From contig JANQNQ010000011.1 in the NCBI GenBank assembly GCA_028279515.1, positions 186,001 through 250,000 of the forward strand: a DNA stretch of 64,000 nt. The letters are read 5' to 3'. The position numbers and the translations under genes are program-made. The notes below the pieces were generated by a model. It saw nothing but the letters and a program-made list of their open reading frames with translations, was not told the origin of the DNA and did no database searches. Source of the DNA: Flavobacteriaceae bacterium. GTDB lineage: Bacteria > Bacteroidota > Bacteroidia > Flavobacteriales > Flavobacteriaceae. The stretch's first letter is position 1. Every line of letters begins with the position of its first letter. Shown here piece after piece: positions 9,339 to 17,527 of this stretch.

Positions 9339-12300
9339 ATGCTCAATAAAAGCATAAAATTCTTAATAGAAAATAAACTTGTTGCGGTACTATTACTCCT
9401 CCTTTTTATAGGATGGGGAACGGTGAATGCGCCCTTTGATTGGGATACGGGCTTGTTGCCCAGAGATCCAGTCGCAGTTGATGCCATTCCAGATATTGGC
9501 GAAAACCAACAGATTGTTTTTACGCAATGGGAAGGGCGCTCACCACAAGATATCGAGGATCAGGTTACCTATCCTTTGACCACCTCATTGATGGGTATTC
9601 CTGGCGTAAAAACCATTCGAAGTTCCTCGATGTTTGGGTTTTCGAGCATCTACATCATTTTTGATGAAGAGGTCGAATTCTACTGGAGTCGTAGTCGTAT
9701 TCTCGAAAAACTAAATTCACTTCCCAACGGATTATTACCAAATGGGGTAAGTCCGACCTTGGGGCCGGATGCTACTGGATTAGGACAGATCTTTTGGTAT
9801 ACGCTCGAAGGCCGAGACGAAAATGGAAAAGTCACCGGAGGCTGGGATTTACACGAACTACGTAGTATCCAGGATTACTATGTGAAATATGGCCTGGCGT
9901 CTGCCAAAGGCGTTTCGGAAGTAGCCTCGATCGGAGGCCACGTACAAGAATATCAAATAGATGTCAATCCCGAGTTGATGCGCCAGTACCAGATTGACCT
10001 TGGTCAGATTGTTAAGGCCATAAAGCAGAGCAATCAGGACATCGGAGCACAGACGCTCGAGATCAATCAGGCAGAATACTTGGTACGCGGATTGGGTTAT
10101 ATCAAAAGGCTCGAAGACATTGAAAATACCGTAATTACTGCTGAAGATTTCACCTCTATTCGTGTGAAAGATATCGCGAATGTGACCTTGGGCCCTGCAC
10201 CCCGAAGAGGTATGCTCGACAAAGAAGGTGCTGAGGTTGTAGGCGGTGTTATTGTGGCTCGTTATGGAGCAAATCCGCTAGAGGTGATCAACAATGTTAA
10301 AGCGAAGATCAACGAGATCCGCGACGGACTCCCTTCAAAAGAATTAAACGACGGGCGTACTTCGCAGCTTACCATTGTTCCCTTCTACGATCGTACCGAA
10401 CTAATCCAAGAGACACTCGGTACTTTAAACGAAGCACTAAGTTTGGAGATATTGATCACCATTCTTGTGATTATCGTAATGGTCATGAATATGCGTGCGT
10501 CGATTTTGATTTCTGGATTGTTGCCAGTTGCAGTGCTCATGGTTTTCATTTCAATGAAAGCCTTTGGAGTAGAAGCCAATATCGTAGCCTTATCCGGAAT
10601 CGCCATCGCCATCGGAACCATGGTCGACGTTGGTGTGATTCTTTCAGAAAACATCATCAGGCATCTTGACGAGAATAAAGGAGAACTGCCTGTCAACGTG
10701 GTGGTTTACAATGCCACGATCGAAGTGTCAGGAGCCATCTTGACCGCTGTGCTTACAACGATCATCAGTTTTATTCCAGTCTTTACGATGATTGGTGCCG
10801 AAGGAAAACTGTTCAGGCCTTTGGCATTTACAAAGACCATGGCGTTGGTTGCTTCGATTGTAGTAGCACTGTTTTTGATTCCTCCATTCGCGGCATATCT
10901 CTTCAGGCGTGGCACGGTCAGAAAGACCTTCCGATTTGCGATTAATGCAGTGCTCATAGTGTTAGGAATTGCTTCCATCGTATCTGGATATTGGATTGGA
11001 CTTGCCCTTGTTGCATTTGGAGTAACGGGAATTGCAAGCGTTCGAGAAATCCTTCCGCCTAAAAAACTAAACTTAGCGAACATTGTTATTTCTGGGGGAG
11101 CTATCGTATTGCTATTAGCGACCTATTGGAGACCGTTGGGTGTAGATCGTAGCATTTTTTGGAACATCCTATTTGTGGGATTGATCTGCTTTGGATTGCT
11201 GGGAGTATTCACGCTGTTCAGAAGATATTATACACAAATATTGCAGTGGGCATTGCGCAACAAATTGTTGTTTTTGTCCATTCCGACAGCCATTGTGGTC
11301 TGCGGATTCTTGATCATGAAAAACACAGGAAAGGAGTTCATGCCTTCTTTGAATGAAGGCTCCTTTTTGTTGATGCCAACGACCTTACCTCATGCTGGAG
11401 TCGAAGAGAACAAACGAATTCTGAAACAATTAGACATGGCCGTTGCCAGTATACCAGAGGTTGAAACCGTAGTCGGAAAAGCAGGTAGAACCGAATCTGC
11501 ATTGGACCCAGCACCGTTGTCAATGTATGAGAATGTGATCTTATACAAGCCAGAATATAGTTTGAATGCATCTGGAGACAGACAACGCTATAAGGTAAAC
11601 GACAATGGTTTGTTCATGTTGAAAAATGGCAAGTTAGCCAAAGACGGAAGCGACCGACTAGCATCGAAAAGTTCCGTATCGATGGTAAACAAGGATGCAT
11701 TGATACCTGATGAAGACGGTGAGTTCTACCGAAACTGGCGTCCGCAGATACAGTCCCCCGATGATATTTGGAATGAAATCGTCAGCGTGACCAAACTCCC
11801 CGGAGTAACGTCTGCACCAAAACTACAGCCGATCGAAACCCGGTTGGTAATGCTTCAAACGGGAATGCGCGCTCCGATGGGGATCAAAGTAAAAGGACAA
11901 AACTTAAAAGACATCGAAGCCTTTGGTGTTGAGTTGGAAGGTATTTTAAAAGAAGCCGAAGGCGTCAAAACACAGGCCGTATTTGCAGACCGCATTGTAG
12001 GTAAACCCTATCTTCTGATCGATATTGATCGAGAGCGATTGGCACGCTATGGAATCTCGGTCATGCAGGTACAGGACATTTTGAAGGTGGCCGTAGGAGG
12101 AATGCCATTGACCCAAACGGTCGAGGGCCGAGAGCGATACCAAGTACGGGTACGTTACCCAAGAGAAAAGCGGGCCGACCCAACCGATCTTAAATCCATT
12201 TATGTACCTATAGGTAAGGGCGGACAGGTTCCATTGTCAGAGTTTGTGTCCATTAGATACGAACAGGGGCCGCAAGTGATTAAAAGCGAAGACACGTTTT

Positions 12301-13067
12301 TAGTCGGTTACGTGCTGTTTGATAAGTTGGACGGATTCGCAGAAGTCGACGTGGTCGAAAATGCACAAGAACTGATAGAAAGTCGTATTCAACAAGGAAA
12401 CCTTCAAGTGCCAAAAGGAATTAGCTATCAATTCACCGGAACCTATGAGAATCAGCTACGAGCAGAGAAAACATTGTCAGTGGTCGTACCGTTGGCATTG
12501 ATCATCATCTTTTTGATCCTTTATTTCCAGTTTCGTTCAGTAGCGACGTCGCTGATGGTGTTCTCGGGAATTGCGGTAGCCTTTGCGGGTGGATTCTTGA
12601 TGATCTGGCTTTACGGACAGGATTGGTTTATGAATTTCAACTTCTTCGGAGAGAACCTTAGATCGTTGTTTCAGATGCATACGATCAATTTAAGTGTGGC
12701 CGTTTGGGTTGGTTTTATCGCCCTCTTCGGAATCGCCACAGACGACGGTGTCGTCATGGCTACTTATCTAAAACAAACTTTCGACCGAAACGCTCCAGAT
12801 ACGCTTGAAAAGATACGTGCTTCGGTAGTCGAAGCAGGCAACAAACGCATACGCCCGTGTTTGATGACCACGGCAACAACGATACTTGCGTTACTTCCGA
12901 TTTTGACATCAACGGGTAGAGGAAGTGATATCATGATTCCCATGGCTATCCCAAGCTTTGGCGGAATGCTGATCGCACTGATCACCTTGTTTGTGGTACC
13001 GGTGTTGTTTAGTTGGCGTCAAGAGATGAAAGTTAATAGTGATAAGTTAAAAGTTAAAAGTGAATAG
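9339..13067 (+). CDS. cusA: CusA/CzcA-family heavy-metal RND efflux pump
   Basis: This is the inner-membrane proton-driven pump of a tripartite Cu(I)/Ag(I)-type efflux system. At 1,242 residues it is longer than the ~1,040 of proteobacterial CusA. The extra length is a second membrane block after TM6 (about residues 525-640) and a loop insertion in the periplasmic domain, both of which I recall from other Bacteroidota homologues. Visible hallmarks are 'DVGVILSENIIRHL' and 'GIATDDGVVMATYLKQ', carrying the acidic proton-relay positions, and an N-terminal 'WEGRSPQDIEDQVTYPL'. The last ~12 codons (KVNSDKLKVKSE) are unlike pump tails and are encoded by a low-complexity repeat shared with the other side of the four-helix-bundle gene. 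The start is ATG 9339. Confidence 0.93.
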   Translation: MLNKSIKFLIENKLVAVLLLLLFIGWGTVNAPFDWDTGLLPRDPVAVDAIPDIGENQQIVFTQWEGRSPQDIEDQVTYPLTTSLMGIPGVKTIRSSSMFGFSSIYIIFDEEVEFYWSRSRILEKLNSLPNGLLPNGVSPTLGPDATGLGQIFWYTLEGRDENGKVTGGWDLHELRSIQDYYVKYGLASAKGVSEVASIGGHVQEYQIDVNPELMRQYQIDLGQIVKAIKQSNQDIGAQTLEINQAEYLVRGLGYIKRLEDIENTVITAEDFTSIRVKDIANVTLGPAPRRGMLDKEGAEVVGGVIVARYGANPLEVINNVKAKINEIRDGLPSKELNDGRTSQLTIVPFYDRTELIQETLGTLNEALSLEILITILVIIVMVMNMRASILISGLLPVAVLMVFISMKAFGVEANIVALSGIAIAIGTMVDVGVILSENIIRHLDENKGELPVNVVVYNATIEVSGAILTAVLTTIISFIPVFTMIGAEGKLFRPLAFTKTMALVASIVVALFLIPPFAAYLFRRGTVRKTFRFAINAVLIVLGIASIVSGYWIGLALVAFGVTGIASVREILPPKKLNLANIVISGGAIVLLLATYWRPLGVDRSIFWNILFVGLICFGLLGVFTLFRRYYTQILQWALRNKLLFLSIPTAIVVCGFLIMKNTGKEFMPSLNEGSFLLMPTTLPHAGVEENKRILKQLDMAVASIPEVETVVGKAGRTESALDPAPLSMYENVILYKPEYSLNASGDRQRYKVNDNGLFMLKNGKLAKDGSDRLASKSSVSMVNKDALIPDEDGEFYRNWRPQIQSPDDIWNEIVSVTKLPGVTSAPKLQPIETRLVMLQTGMRAPMGIKVKGQNLKDIEAFGVELEGILKEAEGVKTQAVFADRIVGKPYLLIDIDRERLARYGISVMQVQDILKVAVGGMPLTQTVEGRERYQVRVRYPREKRADPTDLKSIYVPIGKGGQVPLSEFVSIRYEQGPQVIKSEDTFLVGYVLFDKLDGFAEVDVVENAQELIESRIQQGNLQVPKGISYQFTGTYENQLRAEKTLSVVVPLALIIIFLILYFQFRSVATSLMVFSGIAVAFAGGFLMIWLYGQDWFMNFNFFGENLRSLFQMHTINLSVAVWVGFIALFGIATDDGVVMATYLKQTFDRNAPDTLEKIRASVVEAGNKRIRPCLMTTATTILALLPILTSTGRGSDIMIPMAIPSFGGMLIALITLFVVPVLFSWRQEMKVNSDKLKVKSE

Positions 13068-13070
13068 TGT
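13029..13070 (+). repeat. left low-complexity flank of the four-helix-bundle insertion
   Basis: About 40 bp built from AAGTTAATAGTGATAAG and AAAAGTTAAAAGTGAATAG words. It supplies the final cusA codons and stop. Its reverse complement is made of the same CACTTTT/TTATCACTAT words as the right flank at 13521-13597, so the two form imperfect inverted flanks around the small gene. Confidence 0.75.
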
Positions 13071-13071
13071 T

Positions 13072-13428
13072 ATGGCAAAGAGTATTTTAAAAGATAAGAG
13101 CTACGCTTTTTCTGTTGGTATTGTAAAGCAATGTCAAAAAGTAAGAAAAGTGCATGGCGAATTTGTTCTTAGTAAACAACTTTTAAGAAGTGGGACTGCT
13201 ATTGGGGCACTTGTGCGTGAAGCTGAATATGCCGAAAGCAAAAAAGACTTCATTCATAAAATGAGCATTTCACTAAAAGAAGCTAATGAAACGATTTACT
13301 GGTTAGACCTTTTAAGCGATACCGATTATCTAATAGAAGAAGATTACTCCGTAGCTAAAAAGCAATGTAAAGAACTTGTAGCTATGTTGGTAAGTACCAT
13401 AAAAACTTCAAAAGGAATAGTAAGATGA
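13072..13428 (+). CDS. four-helix-bundle protein (S23/IVP, TIGR02436-type)
   Basis: The start is ATG 13072, four bases after the cusA stop; an in-frame GTG at 13060 lies inside the repeat. The 118-aa product shows the family pattern: 'DKSYAFSVGIVKQCQKV' in helix 1, 'LSKQLLRSGTAIGALVREAEYAESKKDFIHKMSI' as its core, then 'EANETIYWLDLL' and a terminal helix. Proteins of this kind are encoded by intervening sequences in some 23S rRNA genes and as scattered small genes in Bacteroidota, and they resemble the Avd accessory protein of diversity-generating retroelements. The role is unknown, probably nucleic-acid binding. It has no obvious metal function despite lying between cusA and cusC. Its stop overlaps the cusC start (ATGA). 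Confidence 0.85.
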   Translation: MAKSILKDKSYAFSVGIVKQCQKVRKVHGEFVLSKQLLRSGTAIGALVREAEYAESKKDFIHKMSISLKEANETIYWLDLLSDTDYLIEEDYSVAKKQCKELVAMLVSTIKTSKGIVR

Positions 13429-14765
13429 AAACACCCCTCAAATTATATAGAATGAAAAAGGTTTTATTAAGAAGTGTACGAAGTGAAGAAACACTTGAAA
13501 GAACTTTTCACTCAAGAGTTTTTCACTATATCACTTATCACTTTTCACTATCTCATTTTACACTTTTCACTATCTCACTCTTCACTTTTCACTTTAGTCA
13601 AGGGCAGGAACTTTCAGCCTATATAGAAAAGGCATTACAAAGTAACCCTAAGATCAAGGCTTTCGAAGTAAAGTACGAGGTAGTCGCTGAAAAAACAGAA
13701 GAAGTAAACACACTACCCAACACGCAATTAAGCGCTGGATATTTCGTGAGTGAACCAGAGACAAGGACTGGAGCACAACGTTTCAAGGTGTCTGTAAAGC
13801 AGATGCTACCTTGGTTCGGAACCATTTCGGCAAGAGAAAACTATGCGACTTCCTTGGCCGAAGCACAATTTGTGGACATCGTCATTGAGAAACGAAAATT
13901 GACATTAGCAGTGGCGCAGTCATACTATCGCTTATATAGTAACAAAGCAGCCCAATTGGTGTTAGAAGAGAATATTACACTTTTAAAAACGTATGAAGAA
14001 TTGGCCTTAACATCGGTCGAAGTCGGAAAAGCTTCTGCTGTAGATGTACTCAAACTACAAATACGTCAAAATGAAATGCAACAACAGAAAGAAGTGTTAG
14101 AGCAGCAATTTTTAGCAGAACAAACCACATTCAATAATTTGTTGGACCAAGAAGCGACAACTTCGATAAAAGTGGTGGACGTCTTGTCTATTCCTGCTGA
14201 GGACCCAGAAGTATCTGAGAATCAATTACAGCTAAATCCAGAATTGATCAAGTACGACAAAATGCGTGAATCGATTACGCAAGCTGAACTCGTGAATCAA
14301 AAGGAAGGAAGCCCGCAAATAGGATTCGGAGTTGACTATGTAAGTGTAGAAGAACGGCCAAACATGGACTTCAGTGATAATGGCAAGGACGTTTTTATGC
14401 CCATGGTAACGGTGTCTATTCCAATTTTTAATAAGAAGCATCGTTCTAAGACGAGACAACATGAACTGGCACAACAAGAAATAACCTATCAAAAAGAATC
14501 CAAAGAGAATAGACTAGAAACGTTATTATCAAACGCCGTCAGCGAACGCACGATTTCTCGAATTGCGTTCGAAACGCAAACTAAAAATTTGAAGCAGGCC
14601 AAAGATGCCGAGCAGATACTGATCAAAAGTTACGAGACTGGCACCATCGATTTTAATGATGTGCTAGATATTCAGGAACTTCAATTGAAGTTTCAAATGC
14701 AGCAAATACAATCTGTACAACAATACTTCGCACAAAGTGCGATCATCAATTATTTAAACAATTAA
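13425..14765 (+). CDS. TolC-family outer-membrane channel (CusC-like) with repeat-derived signal peptide
   Basis: This is the outer-membrane exit duct of the RND system. The mature part begins near 'QGQELSAYIEKALQSNP' and shows typical outer-membrane efflux protein features: an alternating coiled-coil/beta layout in two halves, 'SVKQMLPWFGTISARENYA' and 'SYETGTIDFNDVLDIQEL'. Total length is 446 aa. The N-terminus is odd: about 28 polar residues, then an aromatic- and Thr/Ser/His-rich segment (about residues 32-57) translated from three tandem 22-bp repeats. It serves as the only candidate signal peptide. The start may be ATG 13425, overlapping the previous stop, or ATG 13452. The operon context (cusA upstream, cusB downstream) supports the role. 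Confidence 0.88.
   Translation: MKTPLKLYRMKKVLLRSVRSEETLERTFHSRVFHYITYHFSLSHFTLFTISLFTFHFSQGQELSAYIEKALQSNPKIKAFEVKYEVVAEKTEEVNTLPNTQLSAGYFVSEPETRTGAQRFKVSVKQMLPWFGTISARENYATSLAEAQFVDIVIEKRKLTLAVAQSYYRLYSNKAAQLVLEENITLLKTYEELALTSVEVGKASAVDVLKLQIRQNEMQQQKEVLEQQFLAEQTTFNNLLDQEATTSIKVVDVLSIPAEDPEVSENQLQLNPELIKYDKMRESITQAELVNQKEGSPQIGFGVDYVSVEERPNMDFSDNGKDVFMPMVTVSIPIFNKKHRSKTRQHELAQQEITYQKESKENRLETLLSNAVSERTISRIAFETQTKNLKQAKDAEQILIKSYETGTIDFNDVLDIQELQLKFQMQQIQSVQQYFAQSAIINYLNN
13521..13597 (+). repeat. right low-complexity flank: three 22-bp tandem repeats encoding the CusC signal segment
   Basis: The units at 13521-13542, 13543-13564 and 13565-13586 all begin TTTCACTAT and end in CACT, followed by a partial fourth unit (TTTCACTTTAG). 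Because 22 is not a multiple of three, successive units are read in different frames yet stay open. The words match the reverse complement of the left flank at 13029-13070. Confidence 0.8.
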
Positions 14766-14788
14766 TAATCTATTTTAAACGAAATCAA

Positions 14789-15352
14789 ATGAAAAAGCTA
14801 AAATTCGCCAGCGTCCTTTTATTATCAGCAATAGCAATAAGCTTGACCTCTTGTAAAGAAGGTAAAAAGGAAGAAGGCCACAGCGAGGAACATCATTCTG
14901 AAAAGAAAGATGACCATGATCATGGAGGACATGCAGACGGAGGCAGAGGAACAAAGACAATAGCTACGTTCAAAGATGCCAACACAGGCGCGATCTTTGA
15001 GCACTATATCAATCTAAAAGAAGCATTGGTAAAATCGGACCCTGCTTTGGCAGCCACCGGAGCTCAAGGAATATTGGAAACAACAAAGAATGAAGCGCTG
15101 AAAGAAATTGCCAATGCCATCGCCTCATCAAAAGACATTGAGTCGCAACGAGCCTCTTTTGCTACGCTTACGGCAGAGATTGAAAACATACTTGAGGGAG
15201 CACTGGCTTCGGGAGAAGTGTACAAACAATATTGTCCGATGGCGTTTGACAATACGGGAGGTATTTGGTTTTCGACAGAGAAGAAGATCTTAAATCCGTA
15301 TTTCGGAGATAAAATGCTTTACTGCGGTACCGTGAAAGAAACGATTCAATAA
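14789..15352 (+). CDS. His-rich DUF3347 lipoprotein of the copper operon
   Basis: The 187-aa product has a lipobox ending at Cys22 (LTSC), so it should be anchored in a membrane facing the periplasm. A His/Asp-rich linker follows (about residues 30-55, 'HSEEHHSEKKDDHDHGGHADGG'-like), plausibly metal-binding. The rest is a DUF3347 domain ending in 'YCPMAFDNTGGIWFS' and 'NPYFGDKMLYCG', with Cys/Met positions suited to Cu(I). The same domain occurs at the C-terminus of CusB in this operon. It is probably a periplasmic copper-binding chaperone. It lies 23 bp after cusC. Confidence 0.85.
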   Translation: MKKLKFASVLLLSAIAISLTSCKEGKKEEGHSEEHHSEKKDDHDHGGHADGGRGTKTIATFKDANTGAIFEHYINLKEALVKSDPALAATGAQGILETTKNEALKEIANAIASSKDIESQRASFATLTAEIENILEGALASGEVYKQYCPMAFDNTGGIWFSTEKKILNPYFGDKMLYCGTVKETIQ

Positions 15353-15365
15353 AACACTGGATAAA

Positions 15366-16082
15366 ATGGTTTCAAAGCATCAACTAAGTATTTTGCTATT
15401 GTCTTTGCTCGCTTTGGGATGCAAAGATGACGTAAGCTCCTATAAGGTAAAACATAGAGGTGCTTTGAAGGCCATTATGTTTGGAAATTTGGAAACAACT
15501 GCAAGTTTAGATTCGCTGTCCGACCGTCCCTTTTTATATGCATTGGGTGCAGTATCTGGGTTGAAAGGTGAAATTCAAATATTTCAGGGAAAACCTGTCA
15601 TCAGTGAGGCAACTCCCGAAGGAGTGTTTATTCAGAACTCTTTTAAAACGGAAGCGGCTCTCTTAGTGTATACTGAAGTGAAAGATTGGAAAACAATACC
15701 AATTACTTCAACTGCAGTGACCAAGAAAGATTTAGAGCAATTTGTTGAAAAGGCTGCCAAAGAACAACAGTTGGAAATCGATGAGCCATTTCCTTTTCTA
15801 GTTGAAGGAATAGTTACCCGATTAGATTGGCATGTCATCGATTGGGATGAAAGCAATAAGCAACACACCCATCAAGCGCATAAAGAAGCTGGTATTAACG
15901 GAAGCGAACAAGAAAGAGAAGTAACTGTCCTTGGGTTCTTTTCCAAACATCACAAGGCGGTTTTTACACATCACACTACCTTTATGCACATGCATTTTAT
16001 AACTGAAGATGAAAAGCTTGCAGGGCACGTGGATGATATTCAACTAGGAAAAGACATGGTATTAAAACTACCAAAAAGATGA
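15366..16082 (+). CDS. acetolactate-decarboxylase-like lipoprotein
   Basis: The 238-aa product has a lipobox ending at Cys19 (LALGC). The remainder resembles alpha-acetolactate decarboxylase: 'YALGAVSGLKGEIQIFQGKPV' corresponds to the family's glycine-rich 'GTF..LDGE' segment, and the C-terminal 'HMHFITEDEKLAGHVDDI' carries His208-x-His210-x10-His221, the spacing of the catalytic zinc ligands in that enzyme. A lipid-anchored, periplasmic copy in a copper efflux operon is unlikely to make acetoin; the metal site may instead bind or sense copper or zinc. The His-rich stretch 'HKAVFTHHTTFMHMH' supports metal binding. It starts 13 bp after the previous gene, and its stop overlaps the next start (ATGA). 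Confidence 0.72.
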   Translation: MVSKHQLSILLLSLLALGCKDDVSSYKVKHRGALKAIMFGNLETTASLDSLSDRPFLYALGAVSGLKGEIQIFQGKPVISEATPEGVFIQNSFKTEAALLVYTEVKDWKTIPITSTAVTKKDLEQFVEKAAKEQQLEIDEPFPFLVEGIVTRLDWHVIDWDESNKQHTHQAHKEAGINGSEQEREVTVLGFFSKHHKAVFTHHTTFMHMHFITEDEKLAGHVDDIQLGKDMVLKLPKR

Positions 16083-16810
16083 AACATACCTACCAAATAC
16101 AGGGAATGACGTGCGATGGCTGTAGAAGCCATGTCGAAGCCACGTTGTCCAAAATAGAAGGTGTAGAGACGGTTTCGGTGAATCTTCAAAAAGGGGAAGC
16201 CGAGATCCATATGCAAAAACACCTTCCAACGAGCACCTTACAGGAAGCGTTGCCTTCAAAGTATACGATTACTCAAAAGGAAGCAATCAATGTATTCGCT
16301 GAGGCTGAAACCCTTCCGCAGGAGAAGAAAAGCAAACTTCAACAACTTAAACCTTTGTTGTTGATCCTTTTTTATATCACGGCTGCAGGCGTGTTATTGC
16401 ACTATAAAAATTGGAATACACAGGCTTTTATGTTGGATTTTATGGGACTCTTTTTGATTGTCTTCAGCTTCTTTAAGATGTTAGACCTAAAAGGATTTCC
16501 AGAGTCGTTTCGTATGTACGACCCGCTTGCAAAACGGTTGCCTTTGTATGCGCTGATCTATCCGTTTATCGAAACGGTGTTGGGATTGATGTTTTTAATG
16601 AGAATTGAAGTCAAAATTGCCTTGATCATCACTTTGGTGATACTTTCAATTACAACTATCGGAGTGACCCGAACCTTGTTGGACAAGAAATCCATTCGAT
16701 GCGCTTGTTTAGGCACCGCCTTGAAACTACCCATGACCGAGGCAACCTTCATCGAAAATGCAATCATGATCCTTATGGGCATCTATATGTTAATACAATT
16801 AGGAATCTAA
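16079..16810 (+). CDS. HMA metal-binding domain fused to MauE-like membrane domain
   Basis: Residues 1-65 form a heavy-metal-associated domain with the Cu-binding loop 'GMTCDGCRS' (Cys12, Cys15). A linker leads to about four transmembrane segments (from about residue 90), with a 'CACLG' pair (Cys208, Cys210) typical of MauE/DoxX-like redox-linked membrane proteins. The likely role is metal capture and transfer or thiol redox at the inner membrane, beside the Cus pump. Total length is 243 aa, and the start overlaps the preceding stop by four bases. Confidence 0.85.
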   Translation: MKHTYQIQGMTCDGCRSHVEATLSKIEGVETVSVNLQKGEAEIHMQKHLPTSTLQEALPSKYTITQKEAINVFAEAETLPQEKKSKLQQLKPLLLILFYITAAGVLLHYKNWNTQAFMLDFMGLFLIVFSFFKMLDLKGFPESFRMYDPLAKRLPLYALIYPFIETVLGLMFLMRIEVKIALIITLVILSITTIGVTRTLLDKKSIRCACLGTALKLPMTEATFIENAIMILMGIYMLIQLGI

Positions 16811-16812
16811 TT

Positions 16813-17526
16813 ATGGTAAAGAGAGAAACAGCTATTTGGTTAAGAAAAGCACATCGTTATTTGGGAATCTTCCTCGGAATTCAATTTTTGATGTGGACCA
16901 TCAGTGGCATCTACTTTAGTTGGACAGACATTGACGAGATTCACGGAGATCAGTTCAGGCAAGAGGTGAAAGCTACTTCATTTGAAGGATTGCTAAGCCC
17001 TAATGAATTGAAGTTGCACGATCCTGTTACGTCGTTAGAATTAAAAGAGATAGCAAAAACACCATACTACTGGGTCAATGGCCAAGCATTGTATCATGCA
17101 CGTACGGGGAATGTGAAGACAGAGATTTCTAAAGAAGAGGCCCTTGCTGTCGCCAAAATAAATATGGCACCCGAACTCAAGGTAAAAGACGTTCAAAGAA
17201 TCGAAACGGTAGGCAATCACCATGAATACCGGGGGCGTGACCTTCCCGCCTATGTGATCAGTTATAATCATGACGAAGCAGTTAAAGCTTATGTATCAGT
17301 AAAAGACGGAAGTTTTCAACGCGTACGTCATCGCTCTTGGCGTTGGTTCGACTTTTTATGGATGACCCATACCATGGATTATGAAGGAAGAGACGATTTT
17401 AATACGACGGTGCTAAGGGCATTTTCATTGCTTGGATTGATTACTGTACTAAGCGGATTTACTCTTTGGTTTATTTCGTCACCGACGGTTCGGAAGATTA
17501 CCTCCTCAAACAAAAAAAGAAAGTAA
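16813..17526 (+). CDS. PepSY-associated membrane protein
   Basis: ATG 16813, two bases after the previous stop, is the natural start; an open frame extends upstream to 16699 but overlaps the previous gene. The 237-aa product has a TM segment at the N-terminus ('LRKAHRYLGIFLGIQFLMWTISG'), a periplasmic PepSY-like region with 'VRHRSWRWFDFLWMTHTMDY', and a second TM near the end. PepSY_TM proteins of this kind occur in metal uptake and efflux loci. The His-rich 'RKAHRYLG' resembles heme- or metal-coordinating positions of related ferric-reductase-like proteins; its actual role here is unknown. Confidence 0.8.
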   Translation: MVKRETAIWLRKAHRYLGIFLGIQFLMWTISGIYFSWTDIDEIHGDQFRQEVKATSFEGLLSPNELKLHDPVTSLELKEIAKTPYYWVNGQALYHARTGNVKTEISKEEALAVAKINMAPELKVKDVQRIETVGNHHEYRGRDLPAYVISYNHDEAVKAYVSVKDGSFQRVRHRSWRWFDFLWMTHTMDYEGRDDFNTTVLRAFSLLGLITVLSGFTLWFISSPTVRKITSSNKKRK

Positions 17527-17527
17527 G

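Noticed and set aside
13029-13597. Classical insertion sequence between cusA and cusC
   Set aside because: No transposase; the only gene is the four-helix-bundle protein, and the flanks are low-complexity words, not precise terminal inverted repeats with an evident target duplication.
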